A stretch of 33,548 nt of DNA, taken from NCBI GenBank assembly GCA_045654685.1, contig JAZONV010000062.1:1-33548 (forward strand), given 5' to 3'. How positions within the stretch are numbered: the stretch's first letter is position 1; the number at the start of each line of letters is the position of its first letter. The DNA is from RGIG1828 sp045654685 (GTDB lineage: Bacteria; Bacillota; Clostridia; UMGS1810). The position numbers and the translations under genes are program-made. Under the pieces are notes generated by a model, which was given only the letters and a program-made list of their open reading frames with translations, searched no databases and was not told where the DNA came from. Below are positions 24,527-31,853 of the stretch, in pieces.

Positions 24527-25477
24527 ATGGCAAAAGAAATACCCGTATATCTTTTCACCGGTTTTCTGGAATCGGGAAAAACAAAAACAATTCAGGAAAC
24601 TCTCTCTGACAGAGAATTCAATGCAGGGGAGAAAACCCTTCTTCTCGTATGCGAATTTGGCGAAGAAGAATATGACACACAAAGTTTTGAGGGAACAGAG
24701 GTTTTTGTTGAAGAAATTGACTCTCCCGAAATGCTTTCTCAAAAATACCTTTCTTCTCTGGAGAAAAAGTATAAGATAGACAGAGTATTGATTGAGTATA
24801 ACGGAATGTGGATGCTTGATACTCTCTATAATGCCATTCCCAAAAACTGGCTTATATATCAGCAGCTCTTTTTTGTGGAATGTGCCACATTTGTAAATTA
24901 TAATAACAACATGCGCTCACTTGTTGTGGACAAACTCACAAATTGTGAACTTGTGGTCTTCAATCGTCCTTCTGATTCAACCGACAAAGAAGAATTTCAC
25001 AAAATTGTAAGAGGAGTTACAAGAAGGGCAAACATTTGTTATGAATATCAGGACGGCACTTTGGAATATGATAATGAAGAGGACCCGCTTCCTTTTGACA
25101 TTGATGCTCCCATAATTGAAATAGGTGACAGAGACTATGCTCTCTGGTTCAGAGATTTTTCTGAAGATGTGAATAAATATATTGGAAAAACCGTTAGATT
25201 CAAAGGAATTATGGGCGTGCCCAAAAAGATAAAACCGGGGTGTGCAATCTGCGGAAGACACGTTATGACATGCTGTATAGACGATTTGGAATTTAAAGGT
25301 CTTGTCTGCACCGATATTCCCCCTATGTTTGAGCTGAAAAATCGTATGTGGGCAATTGTGACCGCTTCCATAAAAAGAGAATTTCATGAACTGTACGGAA
25401 AACCGGGGCCTGTGCTTCACGTTATGCAGATTGAAGCATCAGATGCTCCCCGGCAGGAAGTTGCAACATTTTTCTGA
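24527..25477 (+). CDS. CobW-like GTPase fused to a YcgQ/DUF1980-like C-terminal domain
   Basis: A 316-residue protein. The N-terminal half is a G3E GTPase with Walker A G-F-L-E-S-G-K-T (12-19), a V-C-E-F-G-E-E-E switch-like segment (about 44-51) and L-I-E-Y-N-G-M-W in the Walker B region. It lacks the C-x-C-C metal motif of its neighbour, and N-R-P-S stands where NKxD is expected. The C-terminal ~95 residues (about 220-316) have G-K-T-V-R-F-K-G, C-A-I-C-G-R, then H-V-M-T-C-C and G-P-V-L-H-V. These match the extracytoplasmic domain of the TIGR03943/DUF1980 (YcgQ) proteins that accompany COG0523 GTPases and YcgR-type permeases. I therefore read it as a GTPase-YcgQ-domain fusion in metal handling. 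It starts 21 bases after the first CobW gene, with an AAGGA site. The C-terminal family call is from motif recall and should be treated as probable. Confidence 0.8.
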   Translation: MAKEIPVYLFTGFLESGKTKTIQETLSDREFNAGEKTLLLVCEFGEEEYDTQSFEGTEVFVEEIDSPEMLSQKYLSSLEKKYKIDRVLIEYNGMWMLDTLYNAIPKNWLIYQQLFFVECATFVNYNNNMRSLVVDKLTNCELVVFNRPSDSTDKEEFHKIVRGVTRRANICYEYQDGTLEYDNEEDPLPFDIDAPIIEIGDRDYALWFRDFSEDVNKYIGKTVRFKGIMGVPKKIKPGCAICGRHVMTCCIDDLEFKGLVCTDIPPMFELKNRMWAIVTASIKREFHELYGKPGPVLHVMQIEASDAPRQEVATFF

Positions 25478-25509
25478 CGACCTAAAAATTCCCATATAAG
25501 GAGATATAT

Positions 25510-26079
25510 ATGAATTTCCCCGAACTTATTTTGCTTGGTGCAGGGCTTGCCATGGATGCATTTGCCGTGGCAGTCTGCAAAGGGCTTTGCATGAAAAAAA
25601 TAAATTATGGTCAAGGTGCAATGATTGCTCTGTTCTTCGGAGCATTTCAGGCATTAATGCCATATCTTGGATATCTTCTCGGAAATACTTTTGCAGGATT
25701 TATCGGTGGAATCGATCATTGGATAACTTTTGCACTTCTTTCCTACATTGGCGGAAAGATGATGTATGAATCAATTCATTCCCATGATGAAAGTCTATCT
25801 TGTCCCGTAAAATTCAAACTTGACTACAAAGAGCTTTTCGTTCTTTCTGTTGCCACAAGCATTGATGCTTTTGCAGTTGGGGTGACATTTTCTTTCGGGA
25901 AAAGCATTAACATTTTCAAAAACATTTCCGTAATCGGAATTACAACTTTTATAATTGCATTTTTAGGTGTCATAATCGGAAACACCTTTGGTGCAAAATA
26001 TAAAAACAAAGCGGAATTTGCCGGAGGGCTGGTTCTTGCAGTTTTAGGCATAAAAATTTTGATTGAGGGTATTTTGTGA
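25510..26079 (+). CDS. mntP: Manganese efflux pump MntP
   Basis: A 189-residue membrane protein with about six transmembrane helices exporting Mn2+. Two inverted halves carry the family motifs G-L-A-M-D-A-F-A-V-A (D16) and S-I-D-A-F-A-V-G (D119), the conserved acidic residues of the transport path. The G-x-x-Q/G-G-K-M pattern (I-G-G-K-M-M, 80-85) is also present. The length is that of the family. A strong AAGGAGATATAT site precedes the ATG. Only 32 bases separate it from the CobW-like fusion gene, so the yybP-ykoY manganese riboswitch that often precedes mntP is absent. Regulation would have to come from the upstream promoter. The next gene starts within its stop codon (TGATG). Confidence 0.95.
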   Translation: MNFPELILLGAGLAMDAFAVAVCKGLCMKKINYGQGAMIALFFGAFQALMPYLGYLLGNTFAGFIGGIDHWITFALLSYIGGKMMYESIHSHDESLSCPVKFKLDYKELFVLSVATSIDAFAVGVTFSFGKSINIFKNISVIGITTFIIAFLGVIIGNTFGAKYKNKAEFAGGLVLAVLGIKILIEGIL

Positions 26080-26975
26080 TGGGAGATAAGTGCAATCTGT
26101 GCCCAAGGAATTGCGGCGCAAGCAGAAGTGGCAAAAAAGGATATTGCAATGTGGGTGATTTGCCCGTCATTTCAAGAGCGGCAAAACATATGTGGGAAGA
26201 ACCTTGCATTTCGGGCAAAAACGGCTCGGGAACCGTGTTTTTCTCCGGTTGCAATCTTGGTTGCATATATTGTCAGAATCACAAGATTTCAAGGGGTGAG
26301 GCAGGAATTGAAGTAAGCCTTGACAGACTTGTGAAAATATATCATTCCCTGGAAAATGCAGGGGTTCACAACATCAACCTTGTCACCGGCTCTCACTATG
26401 TTTTGCAGATTGCAAAATCTGTTGAAACAGCAAAAAAAGAAGGAATAAAGATTCCTTTCATATACAATACAAGCTCCTATGAAAAGGCAGAGACGTTAAA
26501 AATCCTTGATGGTCTTATAGATGTGTATCTGCCCGATTTTAAATATTATGACAAAACCACTTCCGGTAACTATTCAAATGCACCGGACTATCCCGAAACT
26601 GCCAAAGGTGCAATTGCGGAAATGGTGAGACAGCGCCCTTGTGTGGAATTTGACTCTGAAGGCATGATACAAAAGGGCGTCATAATAAGACACATGCTTA
26701 TTCCCGGTCATGTTTATGAGGGAAAAAGGATAATGAAATATCTTCGGGAAACCTATGGTGATAGTGTGCTCTACAGCATTATGAGTCAGTATACCCCTTT
26801 GAGGGAATTTGAAAAATATCCGAACCTTTCCCGAAAGGTGAGAAAAAAAGAATATGATTCTCTGGTGGATTTTTGCCTTGAACTTGGCATGGAAAATGCC
26901 TACATTCAGGAAGGGGATGCCGCCAAAGAGAGTTTCATACCTGATTTTGATGAAGGAAAAATCGTGGAGGAATAA
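26079..26975 (+). CDS. Radical SAM protein, PflA-like (COG1313/PflX type)
   Basis: A 298-residue radical SAM protein. The 4Fe-4S-binding C-x3-C-x2-C motif is F-S-G-C-N-L-G-C-I-Y-C-Q-N (C58, C62, C65). Before it lies a second cysteine set C5-x2-C8-x3-C12...C23, typical of this PflX-like group and probably an additional metal site. The middle region has V-T-G-S-H-Y and the barrel strand D-V-Y-L-P-D-F-K-Y. Family members resemble pyruvate-formate-lyase activases, but the physiological target is generally unknown. The ATG overlaps the mntP stop (TGATG); GAGGG lies 9 bases upstream. GTG 26076 is a less likely start. No pyruvate formate-lyase or glycyl-radical enzyme gene is next to it. Confidence 0.85.
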   Translation: MGDKCNLCPRNCGASRSGKKGYCNVGDLPVISRAAKHMWEEPCISGKNGSGTVFFSGCNLGCIYCQNHKISRGEAGIEVSLDRLVKIYHSLENAGVHNINLVTGSHYVLQIAKSVETAKKEGIKIPFIYNTSSYEKAETLKILDGLIDVYLPDFKYYDKTTSGNYSNAPDYPETAKGAIAEMVRQRPCVEFDSEGMIQKGVIIRHMLIPGHVYEGKRIMKYLRETYGDSVLYSIMSQYTPLREFEKYPNLSRKVRKKEYDSLVDFCLELGMENAYIQEGDAAKESFIPDFDEGKIVEE

Positions 26976-26977
26976 TT

Positions 26978-28852
26978 ATGCAGGAATATTACGCAGGAAA
27001 ATATGATGTTGCCGTAATTGGCGGAGGTCATGCAGGATGCGAGGCAGCACTTGCAAGTGCAAGGCTTGGCGTTTCCACAATAATGTTTGTCATAAATATG
27101 GACACCGTTGCCAACATGGCGTGTAACCCTTGTATCGGAGGTACGGCAAAAGGTCACCTTGTTCGTGAAATAGACGCCCTTGGCGGAGAAATGGGAAAAA
27201 TTGCAGACAAAACCTTTATCCAGTCCCGTATGCTCAACAAAGGAAAAGGCCCTGCTGTATTTTCTTTGAGAGTTCAGTCCGACAGAAGAAAATATTCGGA
27301 AGAAATGAAACATGTTCTTGAAAGACAAGAAAATCTTGACATAAAACAGGCTGAAATCATTGAAATCGGATTTGATGAAAACGGAAAAGTAACATCGGTT
27401 CTCACACACCTTGGTGCAAGATATGAGGTGAAAGCGGCAATAATTGCCACGGGTACATACTTAAAAGGTAAAGTTATTGTTGGTGACGTGAGCTATGAAA
27501 GCGGACCCGATGGAGTTTTTCCTGCAAACTCACTTTCTGCATGCCTCAAAAATGCAGGAATTGAACTTATGAGATTCAAAACCGGAACTCCTGCAAGAGT
27601 TAACCGAAACAGCATTGATTTTTCAAAAATGGAACCCCAGGAAGGTGACGAGAAAATAGTTCCATTCTCTTTTGAAAATACAGATATCGGCGAAAATCAG
27701 GTTAAATGCTATCTTACATACACAAGTGAGGAAACTCACAAAATCATAAAGGACAATCTTCACCGCTCACCACTCTACAGCGGAAAGATAGAAGGTGTGG
27801 GTCCAAGATATTGCCCGTCAATTGAAGATAAGGTTGTACGCTTTTCAGACAAGCCCCGTCATCAGCTTTTTGTTGAACCCATGGGTCTTACCACCGACGA
27901 AATGTATATTCAGGGATTTTCTTCAAGTCTTCCTGAAGATGTTCAGCTCAAAATGCTTCATTCCGTTGCAGGTCTTGAAAATGCAAAGGTTATGAGAACA
28001 GCATATGCAATAGAATATGACTGCTGTGATGCAACAGAACTTTTTGCCACTTTGGAATTCAAAAAATATCCCGGGCTCTATGGAGCAGGACAGTTCAACG
28101 GCAGTTCAGGCTATGAAGAAGCGGCGGCGCAAGGACTTGTTGCAGGTGTAAATGCTGCTCTCAAAATCAAGGGTGAAGAACCTTTTGTTATGGACAGGTC
28201 AGAAAGTTATATAGGAACACTCATAGACGACCTTACCGTAAAGGGAACAAAAGAGCCCTATCGTATGATGACCTCCCGAAGTGAATACCGTCTCATTCTC
28301 CGTCAGGACAATGCAGACCTCAGACTCACTCCGATGGGAAGGAAAATAGGTCTTATTTCCGAAGAAAGATATGAAAGATTCCTGGAAAAGAAAGCACAGA
28401 TTGAAGAAGAAATCAGAAGAGTTGAAAAGAAAGTTATTCCTCCATCTGAAAGAAACAATGCTTTCCTCAAAGAGCACAATTCCACACCCATTTCAACCGG
28501 TGTGAAACTTGGTGACCTTGTAAGAAGACCTGAACTAACATATGAACTTCTCGGGGAAATAGACGATGACAGACCCAAGCTTTCACCTCAGGTGAGAGAG
28601 CAGGTGTTTGTTCAGATGAAATATGAAGGATACATCAAAAAGCAACTTGAACAGGTAGAAAAATACAGAAAACTTGAATCAAAAAGAATTCCCGAAGATA
28701 TAGACTATGACAAAATAGAAGGTCTCCGAATTGAGGCAAGGCAGAAGCTTTCAAAAATAAGACCCTTCAACGTTGGCCAGGCAAGCAGAATTTCGGGAGT
28801 TTCCCCTGCGGATATGAATATGCTTTTGGTATATCTTCAGATTAACAAATAA
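26978..28852 (+). CDS. mnmG: tRNA uridine-5-carboxymethylaminomethyl synthesis enzyme MnmG (GidA)
   Basis: The FAD-dependent subunit that, with MnmE, modifies U34 of tRNAs reading NNA/NNG codons. The 624-residue protein is full length. It has the dinucleotide-binding G-G-G-H-A-G-C-E (15-22), the family N-M-A-C-N-P-C-I-G-G-T-A-K-G-H (about 46-60), and P-S-I-E-D-K-V-V-R-F and G-L-Y-G-A-G-Q-F-N-G further on. The C-terminal helical domain ends Q-A-S-R-I-S-G-V-S-P-A-D. It starts 2 bases after the radical SAM gene, with GGAGGAAT before the ATG. The usual upstream partner mnmE is not present; rsmG follows directly. Confidence 0.97.
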   Translation: MQEYYAGKYDVAVIGGGHAGCEAALASARLGVSTIMFVINMDTVANMACNPCIGGTAKGHLVREIDALGGEMGKIADKTFIQSRMLNKGKGPAVFSLRVQSDRRKYSEEMKHVLERQENLDIKQAEIIEIGFDENGKVTSVLTHLGARYEVKAAIIATGTYLKGKVIVGDVSYESGPDGVFPANSLSACLKNAGIELMRFKTGTPARVNRNSIDFSKMEPQEGDEKIVPFSFENTDIGENQVKCYLTYTSEETHKIIKDNLHRSPLYSGKIEGVGPRYCPSIEDKVVRFSDKPRHQLFVEPMGLTTDEMYIQGFSSSLPEDVQLKMLHSVAGLENAKVMRTAYAIEYDCCDATELFATLEFKKYPGLYGAGQFNGSSGYEEAAAQGLVAGVNAALKIKGEEPFVMDRSESYIGTLIDDLTVKGTKEPYRMMTSRSEYRLILRQDNADLRLTPMGRKIGLISEERYERFLEKKAQIEEEIRRVEKKVIPPSERNNAFLKEHNSTPISTGVKLGDLVRRPELTYELLGEIDDDRPKLSPQVREQVFVQMKYEGYIKKQLEQVEKYRKLESKRIPEDIDYDKIEGLRIEARQKLSKIRPFNVGQASRISGVSPADMNMLLVYLQINK

Positions 28853-28859
28853 GGAGCGA

Positions 28860-29570
28860 ATGATTTTGAGTATAATCGCTGATTGTCTGAAACCCTATGT
28901 TTCAGATTCCGAAAAACTGGATAATTTTGAAAAATATCATAAACTTCTGATTGAATGGAATGAAAAAATGAATCTTACCGCCATAACCGATGAAAAGGAA
29001 GTGGCAATAAAGCATTTTCTCGATTCAATTTCATCTCTTGACTCTGGTGTCATAAAAGATAACGGAAAAATTATAGATGTGGGAACGGGAGCGGGGTTTC
29101 CCGGAATTCCCCTGAAAATTTTCAGACCTGATTTTGATGTGACACTTATGGATTCATTAAACAAAAGAATCACATTCCTAAATGAAGTCATAGGTGAACT
29201 TGAACTTGAAGGAATCAGAACAATTCACTCAAGAGCAGAAGACCTTGGCAAAAAAGAAGAACACAGAGAAGTCTATGACATTGCAATTTCAAGAGCAGTT
29301 GCAAACCTTGCATCTCTCACGGAGCTTTGTTTGCCTTTTGTGAAAGTTGGGGGATATTTTGTCAGCATGAAGGGACCCAAGGCATCAGAGGAAATAAAAG
29401 ATGCTAAAAAGGCTATAAAGCTTATGGGTGGAGAATATGTTGAAACCATTAACTATTCTTTGCCGGATACGGATTTGGAACACAATCTTGTTGTAATTAA
29501 GAAAGTGGCACCGACACCGAAAAAGTACCCGAGAAGTGCTCCAAAACCCATAAAATCACCTATTGGGTAG
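28860..29570 (+). CDS. rsmG: 16S rRNA (guanine527-N7)-methyltransferase RsmG (GidB)
   Basis: An AdoMet-dependent methyltransferase of 236 residues acting on G527 in the 530 loop of 16S rRNA. The N-terminal helix region has W-N-x-K-M-N-L-T-A-I. The AdoMet-binding loop is D-V-G-T-G-A-G-F-P-G-I-P-L-K-I (about 70-85), and later V-x-x-A-x-x-R-A-V-A-N-L is seen as S-R-A-V-A-N-L. The C-terminal tail is basic and proline-rich. AAGGAG (28851-28856) is only 3 bases from the ATG at 28860 but 9 bases from an in-frame TTG at 28866, so the true start may be two codons later. It follows mnmG by 7 bases, the common arrangement near bacterial origins, although no other origin-linked genes are seen here. Confidence 0.95.
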   Translation: MILSIIADCLKPYVSDSEKLDNFEKYHKLLIEWNEKMNLTAITDEKEVAIKHFLDSISSLDSGVIKDNGKIIDVGTGAGFPGIPLKIFRPDFDVTLMDSLNKRITFLNEVIGELELEGIRTIHSRAEDLGKKEEHREVYDIAISRAVANLASLTELCLPFVKVGGYFVSMKGPKASEEIKDAKKAIKLMGGEYVETINYSLPDTDLEHNLVVIKKVAPTPKKYPRSAPKPIKSPIG

Positions 29571-29633
29571 ACTACAAATAATATAAATTGGAATTTATCT
29601 CACTAATGACGATGAAAAACGTTAGAGCGAAAG

Positions 29634-29790
29634 CCCTCCTTGCCCTAAAGGAGGGTGGCACGCGTCAGCGTGACGGGAGGATTCATTATTCATAAAAACT
29701 CGCACAAATACTGCGTTTTTGAATGATTGTACACATAGAATCCCCCTGTCAATCCTTTCGAATTGACATCCCCCTTTAGGCAAGGGGGAC
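29634..29790. repeat. Gene-less inverted palindromic (MITE-like) element
   Basis: The left arm (29634-29694) reads CCCTCCTT...AAGGAGGG, TGGCA, a CGTCA-GCG-TGACG hairpin and the tip GGAGGATTC. The right arm (29738-29790) is the inverse, starting GAATCCCCC and ending in CCCCC...GGGGG, with a GTCAAT...ATTGAC hairpin inside. A 43-base AT-rich spacer separates the tips. The order of parts matches the arms of the DUF559 island, but no gene is carried. The 29571-29860 gap between rsmG and the convergent M50 gene holds only this element and flanking AT-rich sequence. An open frame across it (29622-29855, minus) is not a gene. Confidence 0.7.
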
Positions 29791-29798
29791 ATTTTTTT
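29769..29798 (+). terminator. Intrinsic terminator supplied by the palindromic element
   Basis: The stem TCCCCC (29769-29774) / GGGGGA (29784-29789) has a 9-base loop and is followed closely by seven T's (29792-29798). It would end transcription coming from mnmG-rsmG. Confidence 0.65.
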
Positions 29799-29860
29799 GC
29801 TCTTTAGCATAGTTTTATCAAACCAATAAATCCCATTTTTATTGAATACTCGCACGTTCC

Positions 29861-30637
29861 TTACAATGTGTAGGATTCACATATAATATTCAAAAAATCT
29901 TCCTGGGTTAAAAAGCCCAGGAATTTTTCGTTTTCAAAAACTGCAATAAAAAGTGTGTACCGTGGGGAAATCATATTCAAAACCTTCATGAAATCGTCAC
30001 CTGAATCCATAAAAATCAGCTTAATCTTTTTCTTTGAAATTTGCTTTTTTGTGAGAATTTCGCTGCATCGTATAACAGACTTTGAGTGTCTTTTTCGTTG
30101 TCTCATAATCAGCATCAGGGTGAAAATTAAAAAGCTGACGTTCAAAATCCCCTTTCCTATACAGTAGATGCAAAGGAAAAGAAACAAAATGCAAATTACC
30201 CGTGATAATCTGCTCATTATGCGGTCAGATTTTAAGGTTCCGAAAAAGTGAGATAAAACAATGTCTAAAATTGCTCCGCCGTCCAAAGGAAGCACCGGAA
30301 GAAGATTTACAATGCCCACGCAAAAGTTTGCATATGAAAAATAATTATATTTTCCCAAAGAAAAAAGCACCCCGGATAAAAAAAGACTGAATATGGGTCC
30401 TGATGCCCATATTACCAAGGCTTTTTTTGTATCATGAGTGCTTTTTGTTTTAAGATGCATTCCCCATATGTCAAGAAAGATTCCCTCCGGCTTTTCATGG
30501 AGGATAATGCAGGCGAGGAGGTGAAGGCTTTCGTGCACAAAAACAGCAAAATATCCCGAAATAAGAATTGGGAGTTTCCCCGAAAATGCGAAAAGGAAAA
30601 ATACAATAGCAGATGATTTATTAAGTTTTATTTCCAA
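29861..30637 (-). CDS. SpoIVFB-like M50 intramembrane metalloprotease
   Basis: A 258-residue site-2-type protease with several membrane helices. It has zinc ligands H35-E36-S-L-H39 (HExxH) and the second signature N-L-L-P-V-L-P-L-D-G-G (111-121, D119), and a C-terminal CBS-like regulatory domain (about 205-258). This is the SpoIVFB architecture, the protease that processes pro-sigma-K in the mother cell during sporulation. It starts with TTG at 30637: AAAGGTGA at the end of the upstream gene is the ribosome binding site, and the two genes are 3 bases apart, so translation is coupled. The upstream M23 protein fits the SpoIVFA partner. A general stress S2P role cannot be excluded from sequence. 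Confidence 0.88.
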   Translation of the reverse strand: MEIKLNKSSAIVFFLFAFSGKLPILISGYFAVFVHESLHLLACIILHEKPEGIFLDIWGMHLKTKSTHDTKKALVIWASGPIFSLFLSGVLFSLGKYNYFSYANFCVGIVNLLPVLPLDGGAILDIVLSHFFGTLKSDRIMSRLSRVICILFLFLCIYCIGKGILNVSFLIFTLMLIMRQRKRHSKSVIRCSEILTKKQISKKKIKLIFMDSGDDFMKVLNMISPRYTLFIAVFENEKFLGFLTQEDFLNIICESYTL

Positions 30638-30640
30638 AAT

Positions 30641-31465
30641 TCAATTCACCTTTATTAAAGTCATTGGATCAACGGGAGTCGAGTCTTTTCGGATTTCCAT
30701 GTGAAGATGAGGGCCGGTAACTGCTCCCGTGCTTCCTGATTTTCCGATAATGTCACCTTTTTTCACAATGTCTCCGGATTTGACATTTGACTCTTCAAGA
30801 TGTGCATAGGAACTTGTGTATCCGTCTTGGTGAGAAATTACTATAAAGTTTCCCGAAAACTGGTTGTATTCGCTTTTCAGGATTGTTCCGCTTTCTATGG
30901 CACACACATCTGTTCCCGAATCTATGGCAATGTCAATGCCGTTGTGGGAGGATTCCTGACCTGAAAGGGGGTGTATTCTTTTGCCAAAAGGGGAGGAAAT
31001 GTTACCTTCGCAGGGCATTATGGGCGAAAATACATCCGCCGGTATGGGTTCGGGAGAGGTTTCAGAATCTGCTTTCACCTCTATTGCTTTGTCTGCTTCC
31101 TCTGTGATGGACATTATGGGAGAGGTTTTTGAGTCAAGAGTTGATATGACCGGCATACTTTCTTTTTTATCTCCTCTTATATATTCAAAGCAAAATTTTG
31201 CTCCCATTTTGCCGACTTCATCTATGCGCGGAATTTTTTCTGAAACATACATTGCGGCATCCTTCCAGACCGCTTTTAAAAAATCTATACTGCTTGATAT
31301 GTGGTGTTTTTTATAAGCTAAAGTGTTTGCCGTAACGGAGAGAATCAGAGGAAGAAACGCCATGCCAAAAACAATTTTTTTGGCGGTTTTGCCTTTTTTT
31401 CTTCCTGATGTTTGGGGTATGGATTCATAATTTGTGTCAGACTTTCTTCTTCTTCTATATTTCAT
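30641..31465 (-). CDS. SpoIVFA-like membrane-anchored M23 (LytM) peptidase-domain protein
   Basis: A 274-residue protein. A basic N-terminus (R-R-R-R at 4-7 and K-K at 29-30) is followed by one transmembrane helix (about 31-50), an extracytoplasmic linker (51-150) and an M23/LytM domain (about 150-274). The zinc-ligand set is complete: H174-x3-D178, H222, and H253-L-H255. In Bacillus subtilis, SpoIVFA is a LytM-type membrane protein that holds SpoIVFB inactive until signalled. The gene order A-B and the 3-base spacing here match that pair. The complete catalytic set means it could also act as a real peptidoglycan endopeptidase. ATG 31465 is chosen because AAAGGAGATGA lies directly upstream; a longer frame to 31513 has no such site. 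Confidence 0.85.
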   Translation of the reverse strand: MKYRRRRKSDTNYESIPQTSGRKKGKTAKKIVFGMAFLPLILSVTANTLAYKKHHISSSIDFLKAVWKDAAMYVSEKIPRIDEVGKMGAKFCFEYIRGDKKESMPVISTLDSKTSPIMSITEEADKAIEVKADSETSPEPIPADVFSPIMPCEGNISSPFGKRIHPLSGQESSHNGIDIAIDSGTDVCAIESGTILKSEYNQFSGNFIVISHQDGYTSSYAHLEESNVKSGDIVKKGDIIGKSGSTGAVTGPHLHMEIRKDSTPVDPMTLIKVN

Positions 31466-31593
31466 ATCTTCATCTCCTTTTTCTGAAATGATGTATATAT
31501 ATATGATATTCATGAAGAAAGGATTTTATGATATTAATTCTCTTTGCACAAAGAAATACGATAAAACGACAGGATATTTGTTATATAATCTCG

Positions 31594-31622
31594 TTGACAC
31601 AAAACGACAAATATGTTAAAAT
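31594..31622 (+). promoter_or_regulatory. Sigma-A promoter of the glycine riboswitch-symporter unit
   Basis: TTGACA (31594-31599) and TAAAAT (31617-31622) are separated by 17 bases. Transcription would start near 31629, just before the riboswitch leader. Confidence 0.85.
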
Positions 31623-31631
31623 GTGTATAAT

Positions 31632-31766
31632 TTAATACTCGGTGATGCTTTCAGGAGTATTTTTTAGAAACTGAAAGAGCAGAGAACTCTGGAGAATCTC
31701 AAGTCATTTGGGTGCCGAAGGTGCAAGGCAAAAGCCGAAACTCTCAGGCAAAAGGACAGAGCAAAT
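31632..31766 (+). promoter_or_regulatory. Glycine riboswitch, single aptamer
   Basis: The aptamer core (about 31681-31762) shows the conserved glycine-riboswitch words in order: AACTCTGGAGA (31685-31695), GCCGAAGG (31714-31721), GAAACTCTCAGGCAAAAGGA (31737-31756) and CAGAG (31757-31761). CTCTG and CAGAG pair as P1. Upstream, AATACTC...GAGTATT (31634-31661) or the alternative CTTTCA...TGAAAG (31648-31677) could form the remnant partner helix seen beside single-aptamer versions. AAATATC...GATATTT downstream is another candidate. A terminator and a glycine/alanine symporter follow, which fits glycine-controlled uptake. Whether glycine turns expression on or off is not readable from the sequence alone. 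The rest of 31466-31853 is the divergent promoter region. Confidence 0.93.
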
Positions 31767-31800
31767 ATCCTTATGAGGGAATCATATTGATATTTTCAGG

Positions 31801-31835
31801 GTTATCGCACATTTGCCGATAACTTTATTTTTTTT
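31801..31835 (+). terminator. Riboswitch expression-platform terminator
   Basis: GTTATCG (31801-31807) pairs with CGATAAC (31817-31823), followed by TTTATTTTTTTT. It lies between the glycine aptamer and the symporter ribosome binding site AGGAGG, so it is the likely switchable terminator. Confidence 0.85.
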
Positions 31836-31853
31836 CATAGGAGGATTTTTATT

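Noticed and set aside
25478..25509. yybP-ykoY manganese riboswitch before mntP
   Set aside because: Only 32 bases are available and they contain just the ribosome binding site.
29622..29855. Minus-strand open frame across the palindromic element
   Set aside because: It is made largely of the inverted arms; no start signal or protein similarity.
31466..31560. Sigma-E-type sporulation promoter for the SpoIVFA-like gene
   Set aside because: An ATAT-rich stretch gives partial matches to the -35 and -10 boxes, but the match is no better than expected in such AT-rich DNA.
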